Part shown: positions 63,933 through 64,000 of the stretch, in pieces
Position numbering within the stretch: position 1 is the first letter of the stretch
How the letters are laid out: each line of letters starts with the position of its first letter
Source: Halisarca cf. caerulea
Taxonomy: Eukaryota; Porifera; Demospongiae; Chondrillida; Halisarcidae
Reading direction: 5' to 3'
Assembly (NCBI GenBank): GCA_963170055.1
Contig: CAUJGJ010000444.1
Coordinates: forward strand, 6,109,118-6,173,117
DNA: 64,000 nt
Notes under the pieces: model-generated
The model's input: only the letters and a program-made list of their open reading frames with translations
What the model was told of the DNA's origin: nothing
Databases searched by the model: none
Position numbers and translations under genes: made by a program

Positions 63933-64000
63933 GGATGAGGAGACTCCCAACACCATAGAGGCAGCAAGCATCTTCACTTCTGAAACAATTGAAAGCAATG

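Overview
The window looks like metazoan, most probably demosponge, genomic DNA. It is AT-rich and intron-bearing, with long GT/AC and TA microsatellites, frequent TGCATGCA-type words, ETS/YY1-like promoter words, and animal-type transposons (hAT, Tigger/pogo, piggyBac, Tc1/mariner, Crypton-like, DIRS/Ngaro-like, LINE). There is no bacterial or organellar gene. I cannot name the species. No ordinary housekeeping gene is recognisable. Almost everything legible is a mobile element or a transposase-like gene family, so this is a repeat-rich accessory region with several nested insertions.

Layout. 1-2.35 kb: right part of a hAT element whose reading frame is open from the window edge. 2.4-18.1 kb: two divergent genes. 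A minus-strand two-exon fragment (2443-3080) faces a plus-strand zinc-finger exon (3280-3599) that joins in phase to a decayed multi-exon transposase-like gene (13268-18079). The 9.7 kb first intron of that gene holds a Tigger element, inside which sits a CACAGG-ended element, inside which sits an apparently intact piggyBac. It also holds an unclassified transposase gene (9854-12074) and a TTAA MITE. 18.5-21.8 kb: a decayed Tnp2/CACTA-like gene. 22.3-27.2 kb: two decayed multi-exon genes around a 73-bp satellite array. 27.2-28.6 kb: a second CACAGG element that preserves the empty piggyBac site. 30.7-36.8 kb: an intact Crypton-like tyrosine recombinase and a three-exon gene whose first exon carries a 2A-like GIEMNPGP motif.

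36.8-42.6 kb: a LINE fragment and a rearranged DIRS/Ngaro-like retroelement. 42.9-51.7 kb: a dead piggyBac broken by two separate Tc1/mariner elements only 82 bp apart. Each Tc1 element carries, besides the transposase, a convergent second gene set: a small SH3/Tudor-like N-terminal module plus a proline-rich protein ending in a BEN domain. Each also has its own family of palindromic 10-bp subterminal iterons. A third relic of the N-terminal module lies at 56600-56791. This two-gene Tc1/BEN element is the strongest candidate for an undescribed system here.

51.7-64 kb: MITEs, an Ulp1-like fragment, a Myb/SANT-like pseudogene, and hairpin-ended short elements (two families, A and B) that carry ETS-like and YY1-like words. 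There are also several decayed exons. Several in-frame stops are best explained as CGA to TGA changes, which suggests decay of methylated CpG.
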